A stretch of DNA of 64,000 nt from Tretioscincus oriximinensis (GCA_022410635.1 JAJVDF010000125.1:2337225-2401224); one strand, 5' to 3'; positions 14,101 through 23,577 are shown, numbered from the stretch's first letter. Numbers and translations: made by a program. Notes: generated by a model from the sequence alone, not told the origin.

Positions 14101-17100
14101 TGTTTGGAAGAGATACATGAATCTTGGCACAATCATCATTTGTAATGCCCTCTTCTTTGTCGCGAGGGCCCATAGATTACTTGGCCATTTCTGGAGTTGA
14201 GATTTAATTTTCTTCCATAATGGGTTGTAGTTGGAATTAATGAGGTTATTTGGGTTTCTAGTTATCTTGACTCCTAAATAAGTCAGTTTTTTGATGTTNG
14301 TCTTAATCCCNGTTGCAGCCCTTATTTGTCTTAGATCTCGGGTAGTTATATTTAATGTTAAGAGTTCCGATTTAGCTAGGTTTATTTTTAATTGGCTGCA
14401 ATACATCTGTGTTTAATATATCAGAAATCAATCTGGCCACATTTTTTACACACTGCAGAGCAATCATACCTCTTTATCCACCTGCAGGGAAAGTAGCTGT
14501 TAGGGTACTGTTGGGTAGGAACAAGGAACAAGGGATCACTGTGACAGCTTTTAAAGTTAAATAAGAAGAACATATAATCCTTCCAATGGTGCTAAGGGAT
14601 GAAAAAAACTTCTGAGAGAAATGGAACCAAACAGCGACTAATAACTGAAGCAATGCAATAGAATTTCAGTGCCCTCACTGATACAGCCAGCTAAAAATGG
14701 CTGCTAGAAGGGAAAAACTGATGCTTATAGTTTTCGTTTATCAATATGATACCCTTCACCTGAANATCCCAGGATGGGTCACAACAATAAAAAATATAGT
14801 TAAAATGTTACTATAGTAGAGTAAAATTCAGAAAAAGCTAATCATCAAAGGCCTGGCTCAAGACACAGGGAGCGACCACAGAAAAAGCCCTTTTAGACCC
14901 CATCCATTTCCTGGTACTTTTGGCCTTATGGGGACATGTAACTTCTAGCCCCTCCTCCTTTTGGACACATGGAAGTAACTGTGTGACCAAAAAAGGGGCA
15001 GGGCAGGAAGTCACATGACCCAAAATGGCTAGGACTGGAAATGGCCAGGCTGGAATCACATGACCCTAAATGGCCAGTCACATGACCCTGGAGGAAGGAA
15101 CAGAGCCGGAATCCCCCCCCCCTTCCAAATATGAAAGTTTCCCATCATTGCATTAGGATCATCACAAAAGAGGGACAAGCCTTTTGCAGCTTTAATGAGC
15201 TTGGTTGTGGATGGGTAATGAGTAATGGGTGTGAAAAAAAGAAATGATCACCAGGTGGACATTTGCAACATTTGGTGGGAAAAAAAATTCCCCCCACAAA
15301 TATTAAAGCTGAAAAATTCCAGTCCTCCTTTTTATAGCTCTGTCATTCTTCAGTTATCATCAGTCAGTAAACTTTTTATGATTATTGAAATTTTAACGTT
15401 AATAACACTGATGTGAGAGAAATAGAAATAAAGTGAATAGCTAAAGCTGGAGTTATCCTCCTCCAGTCTCCATCTTAATAAAATAAAATGCTGATGTGAA
15501 ATTAATATGTGAAATTAATAAACAGAACTGGGATGGCAAGGATGAATCCCACTTAATAATGTAGCTGAGGAAATTATGATTGTTTCNTAGCAACGAAAAC
15601 ACAAACACACACTTGGGGGATGGGAAAAGGGAGGTTTGAGGTTCAGGCATCGAAGTTGAGCTAATTCCACCAGTTAAAACCAAAGTCATCAGCAACACAT
15701 CTGTGTCTCGAGATACCACAAAAATTCTATAGTAGTCCTATTCCAAAGGAGCAACAGAGTACGTTTGCTAATATGGACTCTTTGATTTTAGATGATTTGA
15801 ACGAGACTGGCAGAAATAGCACTCAGGACCAGCTTGCAAAAGTTTTTAATACACAATTATTTAAGACACAATTCTGGTTTTCTGTGAAGCTGGGAATTTT
15901 TTCCTATAGTTTTTTGTTGCTTTCTCCACAACAGACACCTTATGAAGTAGGTGGAGCTGAGAGTGTTCTAAAAAACTGATTGGCCCAAGGTCACCCAGCT
16001 GGCTTCATAGAATCATAGAGTTGGAAGGGACCTCCAGGAACATCGAGTCCAACCCCCTGCTCGACGCTTCATGGAGCGCCATGGAATCAAACCAGGAGAC
16101 TAGCAAATAAGAATCTAATACTCTAACCACTCCACAAGACTGGCTCTCTAGAATGCCAGCGCCACTAATAATTTGCTTCATAATATGTTACTGGTCNGCA
16201 CTAGGATGTGGCTGTTGGGTCCCTATTCTGACATAAATCAGATTTAATGTGGAAGCAACATGGCATAGAACTATAGTTCAGTACATCTCTGAACTCTGTA
16301 TGAAGCACACAGACTCAGTGGGGAACAGGTAAGAAGTGGGATGGGCAGGGAGGGGACAGGAAGAGTCGGGGGGGGGGGCTTAGGATGGAGAGGAAGAGAA
16401 AGAGGAGGAAGGAGAGGAAAGCAAGAAGAGAAGGAGGAAAGAGGAGGAGGGAAGAGGAGAAAGGAGGGGAGAGGAAAGGAGGAAGATGAGGGAAGAGAAG
16501 GAGGAAGAAGGAATGGGGAGGAAGAGAAGAAAAGAAGAGGGAAGAGGAGGAGAGAGGGCAAAGGAGGAAGAGGAAGAAGAATCCTTGGGCCAGTAGCAGT
16601 TCTTTAGAACTCTCTCAGCTTCACCTACTTCACAGGGTGTCTGTTGTGGAGAAAGCTCCCTCTCCCTTCCTCTCTTGCCATAAAAAGTCAGATAAAAAAA
16701 ATTAGGTGCAGCGCATAACACCTGCAACATCTGCTGAAATTTTCTCTTTACCATGCCGTGCAATTTTCCTGTCTTCTTTTATACGNCAACCATACCAAGC
16801 TGCCAGGTACCGAATGGTAAACGCTTCTGTGTCTTACCGGCGGCCTCCTGCAGAGGGCGCTGTGGCGGTGGCTCTTCCAGAATCTCCCGGAGCTTCTCTC
16901 CGCTCAGTTCTTGCAGCACCGTCTCCGGAGGAAGCGCCACCATTCTCTCCCACAAGCCGCGCGTATAAAACTCGACTGTGTGCGCCTGGCAGACTGGCAA
17001 CAACCGCTTCAGAAACTGGGCCACCGCCCGCAGCTGCGCGGCCACCGTCTCTGCCGAAGGCTCCTCCGGCAGACAGTGGTGCGCCTCGGCGGAGACACTG

Positions 17101-17135
17101 AGCGGCGTCCCTGGATGGCCTGGCCCCGGCAACAT
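2007..17135 (-). CDS. METTL25: METTL25, methyltransferase-like protein 25 (5' part, 3 exons)
   Basis: Partial gene, coding segments complement(16838-17135), complement(9341-9517) and complement(2007-2113). They join in frame (298+177+107 nt, 194 codons) through GT/AG junctions. The spliced product aligns by eye with vertebrate METTL25: AHTVEFYT and LPPETVL in exon 1, AFALAAKFYS and NLGVC in exon 2, KKSHEVQ and YGINQ in exon 3. METTL25 belongs to the Methyltransf_32 group of putative SAM-dependent methyltransferases related to METTL25B/RRNAD1; its substrate is not established to my knowledge. Exon 3 ends just before the expected glycine-rich SAM-binding motif, so the catalytic domain lies off the left edge. 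The gene is head to head with CCDC59. Introns of about 7.3 and 7.2 kb are filled with transposon remains. Confidence in the identity is high; the exact start rests on the first in-frame ATG. Confidence 0.93.
2114..7740. other. METTL25 intron 2, left part: no gene seen
   Basis: AT-rich, mostly unique-looking intron. A purine-rich stretch lies at 4040-4180. A poly-G run (4239-4249) opens a segment to about 4870 that carries an AATAAA (4621-4626) and an LTR-like feel, but no terminal duplications. Short frames, such as the proline/serine ORF at 4052-4522, show no recognisable domain. Confidence 0.6.
7741..8085 (-). mobile_element. CR1 LINE 3' fragment
   Basis: Begins with the CR1 3' end, repeated AAGAACATAAGAACATAAG on the plus strand, and continues into the ORF2 C-terminus. 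An internal deletion of about 190 bp relative to the better copy at 27437-28090 joins the 3' UTR to the ORF part. It lies in METTL25 intron 2 and faces the next CR1 tail to tail across about 400 bp. Confidence 0.85.
8489..9003 (+). mobile_element. CR1 LINE 3' fragment
   Basis: Plus-strand CR1: TTTGAGAGGTGATTTGATTG, then FFTQ/W..LPEE-type codons near 8685-8740, 3' UTR, and an end at CTCTTATGTTCT (8992-9003). Frames are broken by stops and indels. It sits inverted relative to the copy at 7741-8085. Confidence 0.85.
9341..9517 (-). CDS. METTL25: METTL25 exon 2
   Basis: Acceptor TTTCTATACAG ends at 9518 and the donor GTAAGTT begins at 9340. The exon is 177 nt and takes one base from exon 1 and leaves one base for exon 3. 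It encodes a segment with CENSQRLINVQAFALAAKFY, the family's conserved alpha-helical block before the methyltransferase fold. The junction phase agrees with both neighbours, which strongly supports the call. Confidence 0.94.
9600..10145. repeat. Unclassified repeat, copy 1
   Basis: Shares a block with 45880-46190: CTCAATC(C/T)GCA, then a GGAATGGAA-like motif, GCAATTGG(C/T)TTTAAC, GGCCAGGTGCT and GGGTCAGTGATGA in the same order. A third, weaker copy may be at 46640-46975. The GC-rich 122-codon frame at 9777-10145 lies in the repeat and resembles no protein I know. The repeat class is not recognised. Confidence 0.5.
10320..12020. other. METTL25 intron 1, AT-rich stretch: nothing seen
   Basis: About 1.7 kb of AT-rich sequence without a coding frame over 60 codons that looks real, and without an obvious repeat boundary. 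Just before it, GTGTGGACCCAGCC (10301-10314) resembles a DNA-transposon end. Confidence 0.5.
12023..12179. repeat. Palindromic reptile repeat (long inverted repeat)
   Basis: Two arms of about 75 bp, 12023-12097 and 12105-12179, are reverse complements with only a few mismatches. Each arm holds AGCAAAGGAGCTAGCAGCAC and GGCATAAGCTTT. The tail at 12184-12213 (CTAGACTAACACGGCTA...CTGAAACC) is a familiar amniote repeat end. A diverged single-arm copy lies at 21757-21835. The element sits in METTL25 intron 1. Confidence 0.8.
12574..14412 (-). mobile_element. L1-type LINE, 5'-truncated ORF2 3' end
   Basis: The poly-A tail is seen as poly-T at 12574-12586. ORF2 remnants are at 14406-14044, 14035-13280 and 13250-12843, split by frameshifts in A-runs near 14040 and 13270. 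Diagnostic pieces are LKINLAKSE, LTYLGVKITR, KGGWGFPSLRLYHEAWHL and the C-terminal zinc-knuckle pattern CWHGC...GTYVHMWAEC (residues visible at about 13150-13230). No target duplication was found. The copy is dead. The plus-strand frame 13317-13946 is its shadow. Confidence 0.88.
14836..15115. repeat. L2-like fragment and TCACATGACC cluster
   Basis: The minus strand carries KRAFSVVAPC, resembling the AFSVVAPRLW motif of L2-type ORF2 C-termini. Three copies of TCACATGACC follow at 15011, 15056 and 15078, in a short minisatellite-like array. A poly-C run ends the block. Confidence 0.45.
15925..16145 (-). repeat. CORE-like SINE with inserted fragment
   Basis: Minus-strand CORE-like SINE (CTCCACAACAGACACC, CCCAAGGTCACCCAGCTGGC, ACTCTAACCACTCCACAAGA on the plus strand). 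It appears interrupted at about 16008-16065 by AGAATCATAGAGTTGGAAGG and CCAACCCCCTGC, a common squamate CR1/L2-type 3' fragment. Confidence 0.6.
16335..16592. repeat. Polypurine (GA/GGA) tract
   Basis: About 250 bp almost free of pyrimidines on the plus strand, including a run of nine G at 16370-16378. The overlapping minus-strand Ser/Pro/Leu and plus-strand Gly/Arg/Glu frames are products of this composition. Triplex (H-DNA) formation is plausible. It lies about 250 bp inside intron 1 from the METTL25 exon 1 donor. Confidence 0.8.
16593..16672 (+). repeat. CORE-like SINE fragment
   Basis: CTTGGGCCAGTAGCAG, CTCTCAGCTTCACCTACTTC and GGGTGTCTGTTGTGGAG match the inverted copy at 15925-15985, so the purine tract lies between two opposed pieces of the same SINE. 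Confidence 0.6.
16838..17135 (-). CDS. METTL25: METTL25 exon 1 coding part
   Basis: Starts at ATG (17135 reading down) and ends at a GTAAGA donor whose GT is at 16837-16836. It encodes 99 codons plus one base. The N-terminal ~30 residues are poorly conserved; the conserved block AHTVEFYTRGLWERMVALPP (about residues 51-70) matches the family. GC content is high, as expected for a CpG-island first exon. Frames through this exon on the plus strand are shadows. Confidence 0.93.
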
Positions 17136-17454
17136 CGCGAGCGGGGTGGACGAAGGAACTCTATGGAACGAGAAGTACCTCTCTCAGCTTAGCGTTTGAT
17201 TAAGGGGGTCTGCCATTCCATCCTGAGTCTATCAGAGAAGCGTTCGTGCTCTCTCGTCTCGCAGACCAAGTAAATCAAACACCGATATTAAAACTGACCT
17301 TCATCCAATCAGGCAACAACCAGTTATCTCCAGGCAACCCAGGAGGCGCTGAAAAGGAGGCGCACATTTCCTGACGTAAGCAGCTTGCGACGTAGCCAAA
17401 GGAAGTGCTGCGCAGGGTATTCCGGGCCGGCCGGGGTCTTCCTGGTGGTTGCTT
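17136..17454. promoter_or_regulatory. Bidirectional METTL25/CCDC59 promoter
   Basis: The 319 bp between the two start codons must hold both 5' ends. Visible motifs are a CCAAT box at 17305-17309, a CRE-like TGACGTAA at 17372-17379, an ETS-like GGAAGT at 17401-17406 next to an NRF1-like TGCGCAGG, and paired GGCAAC half-sites at 17312-17317 and 17333-17338. There is no clear TATA box. This is the usual make-up of a CpG-type housekeeping bidirectional promoter. Transcription start sites cannot be placed from sequence. Confidence 0.75.
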
Positions 17455-17578
17455 ATGGCTCCGCTCACAAAAAGGCGAAGCGATGGAGCGAAGACAGTTG
17501 GGAAGCCGGAGGCGCGTCCCAATAAGAAACAGCCGTGGCGGAGGGACCTACGGAGGCCGAGAGGAAGCATCGCGGAGG
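17455..17578 (+). CDS. CCDC59: CCDC59 exon 1 coding part
   Basis: ATG GCT CCG start (MAPLTKRRS), 41 codons plus one base, then donor GTAGGAG at 17579. MAP at the start and a basic, low-complexity N-terminus agree with the vertebrate protein. Exon 1 ends in GSIAE, and the split glycine is completed in exon 2. Confidence 0.92.
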
Positions 17579-20500
17579 GTAGGAGAAGATGAGAACACAG
17601 CTTCCCCCTGGAACTCCATCTCCACGCGGCTTATATTGTTACCTCCTGTCTTCAGTTGTGCCTCGTATCCGTCGTTTGTTAGGGAATGTTATGTTTTTTG
17701 GATTTGTGCTTTAAAATGTAGATACACATCTCGGTAAAGAACTTGAGTTAAGGAACATNTCGTGATCTATAGGTGTATGATAAGGGTGAGATCATAGTCA
17801 TGAGTTGTACACAGAGTCAAAGCTGATTGGTCCTGCTAAGGATAAAAGGAGTGCCNATCACTTTAGTGTGGTGATGGTGTTTGAGAAAGTGAAGATGTGC
17901 TTTGGTGTATGAAGAGTCTGAGAGGTGATCTGATTGAACTGTACAAAATCATGCATGGGATGGACAGGGTGAATAGAGANAAAATGTTTTCTCTATCACA
18001 CAACACAAGGACCAGAGGGCACTCCTTAAAACTNTNNGGTAGAAAAGTGAGAACAGACAAAGGNAAGTATTTTTTCACCCAGAGGGTCATCGGCCTGTGG
18101 AATTTACTTCCTGAAGAGGTAGTGGTAGCTAACAGCTTGGATAGTTTCAAGACANGACTAGACAGGTTTATGGACACTAAANGTATAAATGGATANNAGG
18201 ATGGATGTCTGGATGTTGCCTCTGGGATGGAGTAACAGGCAGGACTCCTGANATACCATTTGCAGGGAGTCATGAACAGGNGCATATTTTGCTTTCCTCT
18301 GTTCGGACTGCCCAGGTGCATCTGGTGGGCCTCTGTGTGAGACAGAATGTTGCACTTGATGGGCTGTGGCCTGATCCAGTATGAATGAATAATTTATTAC
18401 GGTCATCAACCAGCACTTCAGTAGCATTCAACTGAACATATAAAAGATAAACATCAATCTTACGAACTTTTNAAAAAATGTAAAATTGAGATTTAAAAAT
18501 TAAAAAAAAACTTTTTCCTAATCTTCATTGCCAGGAGACAGTACTTGGCCACCATAGCAGTGATTGAATTGTTTGTGTCCTCCACTAATATTTTCAGGTT
18601 CTGGTCGTCATTTCTTCCTGAGGAGGGAAGAATTATGGGGTGAATCATTTCCCTCCTTAGTTCTAGGTACATCCCACAATGAAGGAGAACATGAGTTGCA
18701 GTCTCAACTTCATTGGATCCGTAGGGGCAGATTCTTTNGTTGTAGGGTTCAGTATGGCTCTTCTTATGTTCTTATGAGTTGCTGTAACCAAGAAATAAAG
18801 AAAAGCCTTCCTTTGTGCATTCTGTGTGTGGGGATCGGTCCTTTGACAGGGCCCAAATTTTCTTTTTTAGGATATTAATAATATTCTAATATAAGATTGC
18901 TTTCCTACAATTCTGATTGAAATGTTTTAAAATAAATCTTGAATAATTTAATAGCTTTGTGGCATATGGGACTATTTTGTGTTTGGGATGTACTGATTAT
19001 CTCTTCAGTTGTTGAGAGGTTTCTCAATCTGAGCTTGTTACATTATTGAAGTACAGAATAAGCAAAAAATGTGATCTACCTAGTAAAGTTTGCCTCGTGT
19101 ATGCCAGTTAGATGTAGTTCAAACTCTAAGTAAATACAAAGAACTGTTGCCCCTTTTACTCAACTGACGTTGTTATAATCAACAGTGCAACAAATTGTTT
19201 TTTTAAGGATGAATCTGGAAGAAAGCACTATAAAATGACATCCCTTAAACATTCTATTTTAACTAAACTTTATTTTATTTATCCTTAGGTCAAGGTTTTG
19301 CTTTTTGGAGAAAACAAAAGATTCAACGTGACTATAAAAAGTTACTGAAAAAGAAAAGTTATTCTCAGACTAAATTTGAGTATACAGATGTTTACCCCGA
19401 TCACTTGAAACATCTTTATTTGGCTGAAGAAGAAATGCTTAAGAAACAACAGAAACAAAAAAATGATGGTCCACGTACACTAGAATACAAGGATAGTGAA
19501 GCAACAAAGTAAGACATTGTTTGAAGAGTGCATTTCCTTTTACGCTGAAGCCCTATTTTCATGTGGGGTTAATTGCAATTGTACATGAACGGATACTGAG
19601 TACTCTGTCACTGGCAATACAGTTGAATTCTCTTAGTGTTTGAAATACGAATGATACGGGTATTTTTATTTCATTTTGATAATTATTTGCTTACAATTAC
19701 AATGGCACTTGTACTTCAGCTTTCTTATAAATTACTTTAAAGGATCCCTTTTCCTTTTTATAATTTTTTAATATGTGTTTTAAATGTTTCATGTACAATT
19801 GGACTTGTTTTGGCTAATATTTTTAATCGGTTCCAGGCATTGCTTTCGAAATCAGTACCTAAGTTGCACATATTTGACGGTTCCACCATATCCCCGGAAA
19901 TGATTTTTTTATTCACCAATATATAGCCAACTGTCTTTATTTCCAAACCTTTTTCATATCTGTCTCTGAATTTAATTTTTATCTTTGTGACTCTGTTTAC
20001 TTACTACCAGTAATACACATATTCTTGTTTATGGTCTCCTGATTGAGGCAGTATTTAATGTACAATTTCGGGGTAGGTGGGTTGTTCAAGTTTTCTTTAT
20101 TTTCCACAAAAAAACTCAAAATCTACAATAAGTTTCTTTACAAAATATCTTTCTTGTTAAAATATCTATTCCTTTTTAATAACTTCCTGCCTTTCGACTC
20201 TGTTTCTTTAAATTTTCACCAGTAATGTAAGTCATGTCTTCATAATTATATAAACTTTCTTCTGCCACATGCAAAACCATTTAGTCTTCCGAAACTCCAG
20301 TTGAATCTTTGTCATTCAATTCATATACGCACCTCTTTTGCCTGGCCTTTGGCTGAAGAAATGCCATCTCTATCCCTACTTTTAATATTGTTTTATACTT
20401 TTTTAATTTTTGTATTGATGTTTTACTGTTTTTGCCACCCTGAGACCTTCGGGTATAGGGCGGGGTATAAGAATAAATAAATAAATAAATAAATATAGCA

Positions 20501-23406
20501 AGTCAAAGGATTCCAGATCTCAACAAACTGAACAAACATCTTATCTCTTAACAAATATATTTACTTATCAGTCCATTAATACATTAAATCAGTTCTGTTA
20601 AAACTTGTTGTGATCTGTCGATACTGGATACATTGGATCCTTCTGGTAATTTCAGGCCTTTTGTGCACTGGCTCCTAATATAGATTATATCCTGGAATAG
20701 ATTTGCTGTCCTCTTGCTANTACAGACTATGGCAGGTCCCAAGTAGGGCCTGCTGTAGTCTGTCCCAGCATGCAAATGGCAAGTTCCTATTCTGAAATAT
20801 AATTTAGGGTAAGACCCATTGCAGAAAAGGCCCCATACTGCCGCATACTTTTGCACTGTTAATTATCTCCAAGTGGTATTCTGCTAATTTGATAGTCTGG
20901 AAAACCTCATAGCAGTTTATAAATGTTGGAAACCCTTGTCCCTCTTTTTATGCCCCTTGTCATAATTTTTATCTGCTTTCTGTGTTTCTTCTTTCCCAGT
21001 ACATTCTGCCTTAGAGTCCCAAATGTTAAATAATTGGGGCATATTGAAAGGCTGATACTGTGTCAACAAACATAGATGTCTTCATTGAGAAGGCAATCCA
21101 GCAAAAATATATTTGCGTTAATGCAGGGGGGCTGTGAACCAGACTATAGATGATTTGGTACTGGGTTAATTTTAATTCTGTTTTACTGACTATCAGTTTT
21201 CCACAATTGCACACTTAATCACATGGTTTTTTTNCCCCCATGCTATAATAAATTAAGCCCACAAGCTTAATTTCCCGGTCCATTGAAAACTTGTCTTGTC
21301 TGAAACTGGTCTGTGGTGCAAAAAAAGGTTGGGGATTGCTAAGTTAAAGGATGGTCACTTGGCGATTCAAAAATTAATAGGTATACAAAATGCATTGGGA
21401 CTCATGGATCAAATTGCCACATCAAGCTTTAATGTGCTTTCTAGTCACATGCTGAGTTGGAAAACAAGCTTGACATGACTTGCCTCTTTGTCTCAGTATG
21501 TAACTAGCAGAAGATACTGTACTGAATTGAAAAAAACGCTTATACAACTTCAAAATACTTGGTTCAAGCAATGGTTCTTGGACCTCATTGATTTCCAACT
21601 TTGCAGTTTTTGTTATTACTATATCCTGAATACAAATCTTTGTTAACATTTAAATTATTTCAATTTTTACTTCAATTTTAGAATAAGACAACTGTCTNGC
21701 ATACTATACTTTGGGAAATAAAAGATGAATTGTTTTTGAATTCCATCTGAAGTAGTAGACGTGTCTACAAAAGCTTGTGCCACCTACTTTTCTACTGTTA
21801 GCCTCTAAATGCTACTAGCCCCTTTGCTGGACTTGTGTTTTTGTCAGCAATGTATGTCCATTTATTTTGAAACAATGCATTGGTCAGTTTTACAGACTAT
21901 CAGAGATAATCAGTTCACTATGTTTCTAAAAGATGGCAGAACTAAGGTTACAGATGTTGTTCAGAATCTTTTTCATATTTTGCACATTTCTGAAGTCACA
22001 TGTGTGGCCTGAAACACATATTAACTGCAAATACTTAAANGCACAATATAATTAATGAATCCAAAGGCTTATTTTGACCAAGGATGCTTCTATTTAACCC
22101 AGGCGTAACTTGAANCAGAAGAAATTTAAAACTTCAAATCAGAAAGCAAAAGAAGACTATGAGAAAACAAAGTCTGAGCATGAAAGAAAAAAAGAGGTAT
22201 GTGAATATGAAATAGGGACTTTAGTTGCAAAGCATTTTTTACTGTAGTTTTGAGCATCACTTAAACAAGTTACATTTAGAGGACAGACTAATACAAAGTA
22301 ATAACATCCTATAGAGTATATCAGTACTACTTATTCTTGTACTAGTTGAACGTGCTGTATTGAGGAAATAGAACAGGCATCTAGTATCTCTCCTCCCCCC
22401 TCCCTCTTTCCTCCCCCCTCCCTGCTGCTACTGCTCTCCTGCCTCTCTTCCCCTCCCTCCATCCCCACTGCTTTCCTCTCCTGGCTATTTTCCCTAGCCT
22501 TGCACCCTGCCCTCCTTTCTCCCTGTTCTCTTACCTTTTGTTGAGGTGCTGACCGAGGTTTGACATCTGCCGGCAGAATTGGCCAGCCAGGCTGATGAGC
22601 ACAGTTGGACTTGTGCTTCCTCCCTGGAGTGGAAGCACCATTTGACATTGGCGTGGGTGCCGTTTTGTTGTGTGGCTTGTGCCATTCCTTCCTGTCGTAG
22701 AGCCTTTGGGCTCTTGGCCTGGCACGGCACCATTTCGTGTGGGCTAGGTCTGCCACTNTAATGTGTGACAGTCTGTCGTGGGCTCTGCCATTTTGAAGGC
22801 AGAACTTCTGCTCCAGGGTGTAAGGACGATCGAAATTTTGCTTTTATGTAGGGGATGATGATGATGATGATGNGTCTGTTATCAATCATAAGTAGTCATG
22901 GCCCCATGCTGATAAATTGGCAGTTTTTTTACAACAATACTATGGTAGCAAATAAGGTTGTTTTGTTTTACCTCCCCGTTTGTGAAGCTGCATTTTTTGA
23001 AAAATAATACTTTCCTTGGGACATGCAGAATATGAGGCAGCTGTAACAAGAAGAATCCATCTACCTTGAAAATCAATTTTGCCTCTCAGAAAGGAANCTT
23101 AGCATGGAATTCTGTAGCATACAGGTTTATAAAGCCTCCATTTTATAAACATTTATATACTGTTTAGCAATGTAAGTAGTATTTCTATTTTCTGTTTTTT
23201 TTTTATTCTTCTGCATTTTTAACTATCCCAGATTTTTATTTCAGGCAGCAAGAAAAAAGATGGAAGAAAGAGAAAAAGCTCAAAAGCTCTATAAAGAGAA
23301 AAAAATGGCAGCTTATAAAATATTAAGTCAAAGAACTAAGAAGGGACAGCCAAATCTAAATGTACAAATGGAATATCTGCTTCAGAAAATACAGCAGAAA
23401 CCATAA
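17455..23406 (+). CDS. CCDC59: CCDC59 / TAP26 (Fyv7-like rRNA-processing protein)
   Basis: Complete gene: join(17455-17578, 19289-19508, 22103-22196, 23245-23406), 600 nt, 199 residues plus stop. All junctions are GT/AG and in phase. The product is lysine-rich: a basic N-terminus, [20 protein letters not shown] (residues 42-61), [14 protein letters not shown] (about 78-91), TSNQKA in exon 3, and the C-terminus [19 protein letters not shown]. These match vertebrate CCDC59, known as TTF-1-associated protein 26 (a partner of NKX2-1 on surfactant promoters) and as the homologue of yeast Fyv7, needed for small-subunit rRNA processing. Human CCDC59 is about 241 residues; here the middle, between the LAEEE block and TSNQKA, is clearly shorter. 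There is no signal peptide or membrane segment; nucleolar location is expected. Confidence 0.95.
17885..18776 (+). mobile_element. CR1 LINE 3' part, interrupted
   Basis: In CCDC59 intron 1. Plus-strand CR1 from GAGAGGTGATCTGATTG through the [16 protein letters not shown] region to the 3' UTR. It is interrupted at 18384-18749 and resumes with GGCTCTTCTTATGTTCTTATG, its normal 3' end, at 18756-18776. Several n bases lie in this copy. Confidence 0.88.
18384..18749 (-). mobile_element. Non-LTR element nested in CR1
   Basis: A 366-bp insert flanked by the 7-bp duplication CAGTATG (18377-18383 and 18750-18756). On the minus strand it encodes a C-terminal LINE fragment: [18 protein letters not shown]..., followed by ...[14 protein letters not shown], and ends in AATAAATTATTCATT. 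The Cys/His pattern suits R4/Dong- or L2-type LINEs, but the clade is tentative. It is younger than the CR1 it split. Confidence 0.8.
19289..19508 (+). CDS. CCDC59: CCDC59 exon 2
   Basis: Acceptor TATCCTTAG ends at 19288 and donor GTAAGAC begins at 19509; 220 nt. It carries the most conserved N-terminal block, [12 protein letters not shown], and the [14 protein letters not shown] helix. The exon leaves two bases for exon 3. Confidence 0.95.
20425..20496 (+). repeat. Squamate SINE/LINE 3' tail
   Basis: CCACCCTGAGACCTTCGGGT, AGGGCGGGGTATAAGAATAA and an AAAT microsatellite. It lies in CCDC59 intron 2 and is preceded by T-rich sequence typical of a LINE 3' UTR. Confidence 0.6.
20655..20838. mobile_element. 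Palindromic MITE, family C copy 1
   Basis: Ends GGCCTTTTGTGCACTG and (minus) GGCCTTTTCTGCAATG; centre GGCAGGTCCC AAG ...GGGCCTGCTG. The two halves are imperfect reverse complements over about 80 bp each. Related copies are at 26754-26925, 38099-38259 and 42572-42650. No coding capacity. CCDC59 intron 2. Confidence 0.7.
21757..21835. repeat. Single-arm copy of the 12023 palindrome family
   Basis: GTGTCTACAAAAGCTTGTGC, CCACCTACTTTTCT and CTAGCCCCTTTGCTGGACTT match one arm of the inverted repeat at 12105-12179 with divergence. CCDC59 intron 2. Confidence 0.65.
22103..22196 (+). CDS. CCDC59: CCDC59 exon 3
   Basis: Acceptor ACCCAG ends at 22102 and donor GTATGTG begins at 22197; 94 nt. It encodes [19 protein letters not shown] and more lysine/glutamate-rich helix. 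One codon contains an n (AAn, Lys or Asn). The frame is fixed by exons 2 and 4. Confidence 0.9.
22370..22875. repeat. C/T-rich block and (GAT)n in CCDC59 intron 3
   Basis: Pyrimidine-rich stretch 22385-22530, then moderately GC-rich sequence with frames on both strands, and a (GAT) run at about 22854-22872. The 141- and 131-codon minus-strand frames overlap each other and show no domain. The block may be a GC-rich repeat inserted in the intron, but I do not recognise it. Confidence 0.45.
23245..23406 (+). CDS. CCDC59: CCDC59 exon 4 coding part with stop
   Basis: Acceptor TTTATTTCAG ends at 23244; 53 codons plus TAA at 23404-23406. It encodes [17 protein letters not shown] and the family's hallmark C-terminus, [16 protein letters not shown]. 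This is the best-conserved part of the protein. Confidence 0.95.
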   Translation, partial: AARKKMEEREKAQKLYKEKKMAAYKILSQRTKKGQPNLNVQMEYLLQKIQQKP

Positions 23407-23577
23407 CCATTTTATTGCTTCTAACACAGGTGCAAACAAAGCTGTTCTCAGTTAATCAAGTGCGTCTTTCCATAAGAGCATATGTAAAATCTGTTGCCAC
23501 CATTCCTCCCACACAAAACTGTTGAAATACCAGCTTTCAAAAGTCTATCTCATAGTGAAAGTATTTTTGGTAGTAGA

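Noticed and set aside
16271..16763. Ser/Pro/Leu-rich and Gly/Arg/Glu-rich frames
   Set aside because: Composition artefacts of the polypurine tract.
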